Shown piece by piece: positions 13,561 to 13,778 of a DNA stretch of 13,778 nt. Position numbers and translations under genes: made by a program. This DNA comes from DATGYC01 sp035298385 (GTDB taxonomy: Bacteria > Bacillota > Sulfobacillia > Symbiobacteriales > Symbiobacteriaceae), in contig DATGYC010000089.1 of NCBI GenBank assembly GCA_035298385.1, positions 1-13,778 of the forward strand. Reading direction: 5' to 3'. The notes beneath the pieces are model-generated. The model did no database searches, was not told where the DNA came from, and worked only from the letters and a program-made list of their open reading frames with translations. How positions within the stretch are numbered: the stretch's first letter is position 1; each line of letters begins with the position of its first letter.

Positions 13561-13606
13561 GCGGGGAAGCAGGCGGCTCCAACCGAGCCGGTCTGTTTTC
13601 CCGCTT
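13561..13606 (+). terminator. Long imperfect hairpin between prs and pth
   Basis: GCGGG (13561-13565) pairs with CCCGC at the far end of the structure, CAG pairs with CTG, and CGGCTC pairs with GAGCCG around CAACC, followed by TTTCT. The T run is short, so it may only reduce transcription into pth. B. subtilis has ctc between prs and pth; here there is no room for it. Confidence 0.55.
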
Positions 13607-13626
13607 TCTGCAAGGAGGAAGCAGCT

Positions 13627-13778
13627 TTGCCGAAGCTGATCGTTGGACTGGGCAACCCGGGCGCCCGCTATGAGAAGACCCGGCACAACATCGGTTGGAT
13701 GGCGCTGGACGCCTTCGCCAAGAAGGCGGGGGTGGACGTGACCAAGTCCGGCTTTCAGGGCATCTACGGCGAGCATAA
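13627..13778 (+). CDS. pth: Peptidyl-tRNA hydrolase, N-terminal part (runs off the window)
   Basis: Pth frees tRNA from peptidyl-tRNA that drops off ribosomes. Only about 50 residues are visible. They start MPKLIVGLGNPGARYEKTRH and show the family signature with N10 and the catalytic H20 in TRHNIG. The start is TTG, with AAGGAGG (13612-13618) eight bases before it. The frame is open to the window end. The gene follows prs by 75 bases with a hairpin between them. Confidence 0.95.
   Translation, partial: MPKLIVGLGNPGARYEKTRHNIGWMALDAFAKKAGVDVTKSGFQGIYGEH

Noticed and set aside
12508..13776. 422-residue open frame on the minus strand across prs and pth
   Set aside because: It is the antisense shadow of glmU end, prs and pth; its residues are the Arg/Asp/Leu-rich mix typical of such shadows and it covers two certain genes.
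1..13778. CRISPR array, insertion sequence or prophage
   Set aside because: No regularly spaced direct repeats, transposase-like frame, terminal inverted repeats or phage genes were seen.

Overview
This window is a chromosomal segment of a spore-forming bacterium of the Bacillota with fairly high G+C. The clearest signs are the gene set and order (yabE-like, rsmA, veg, ispE, purR, spoVG, glmU, prs, pth), which follows the Bacillus subtilis veg-spoVG-prs neighbourhood, plus a sigma-H-like promoter in front of spoVG. Ribosome binding sites are strong (GGAGG type) and GTG or TTG starts are common: rsmA, veg, prs, pth and a small membrane gene start with TTG. I cannot name the genus. LAYOUT: 1-430 holds the 3' end of a 23S rRNA gene, then tRNA-Asp and tRNA-Glu with encoded CCA and a terminator; no 5S rRNA gene is visible after the 23S. 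596-4313 holds a 3D/G5 cell-wall protein, rsmA, a YkuK-family protein, veg behind tandem promoters, and ispE. 4348-5658 (minus strand) is a D-Ala-D-Ala carboxypeptidase, tail to tail with ispE across a bidirectional terminator. 5859-8969 is a compact cluster: a MobA-like nucleotidyltransferase, purR, an ACT-domain threonine ammonia-lyase where B. subtilis has yabJ, and a small membrane protein. 8943-9311 (minus) is an unrecognised 122-residue protein whose codon use looks real. 9412-9860 is spoVG with its promoter and a 17-bp hairpin terminator. 9887-11059 (minus) is an A+T-richer insert between spoVG and glmU: a secreted protein of unknown family and, downstream of it, a 51-residue two-helix membrane protein too short for ordinary gene calling, with an inverted repeat over the likely promoter. 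11113-13778 holds glmU, prs and the start of pth. HOW THE GENES WORK TOGETHER: most are housekeeping functions for translation (tRNAs, RsmA, Pth), envelope precursors and remodelling (IspE, GlmU, carboxypeptidase, 3D protein), nucleotide supply and its control (Prs makes PRPP, which PurR-family proteins sense), and sporulation or biofilm control (Veg, SpoVG). The least explained parts are the 9887-11059 insert, the 122-residue orphan, the purR-ilvA pairing, and substitutions at the GlmU sugar-nucleotide site.
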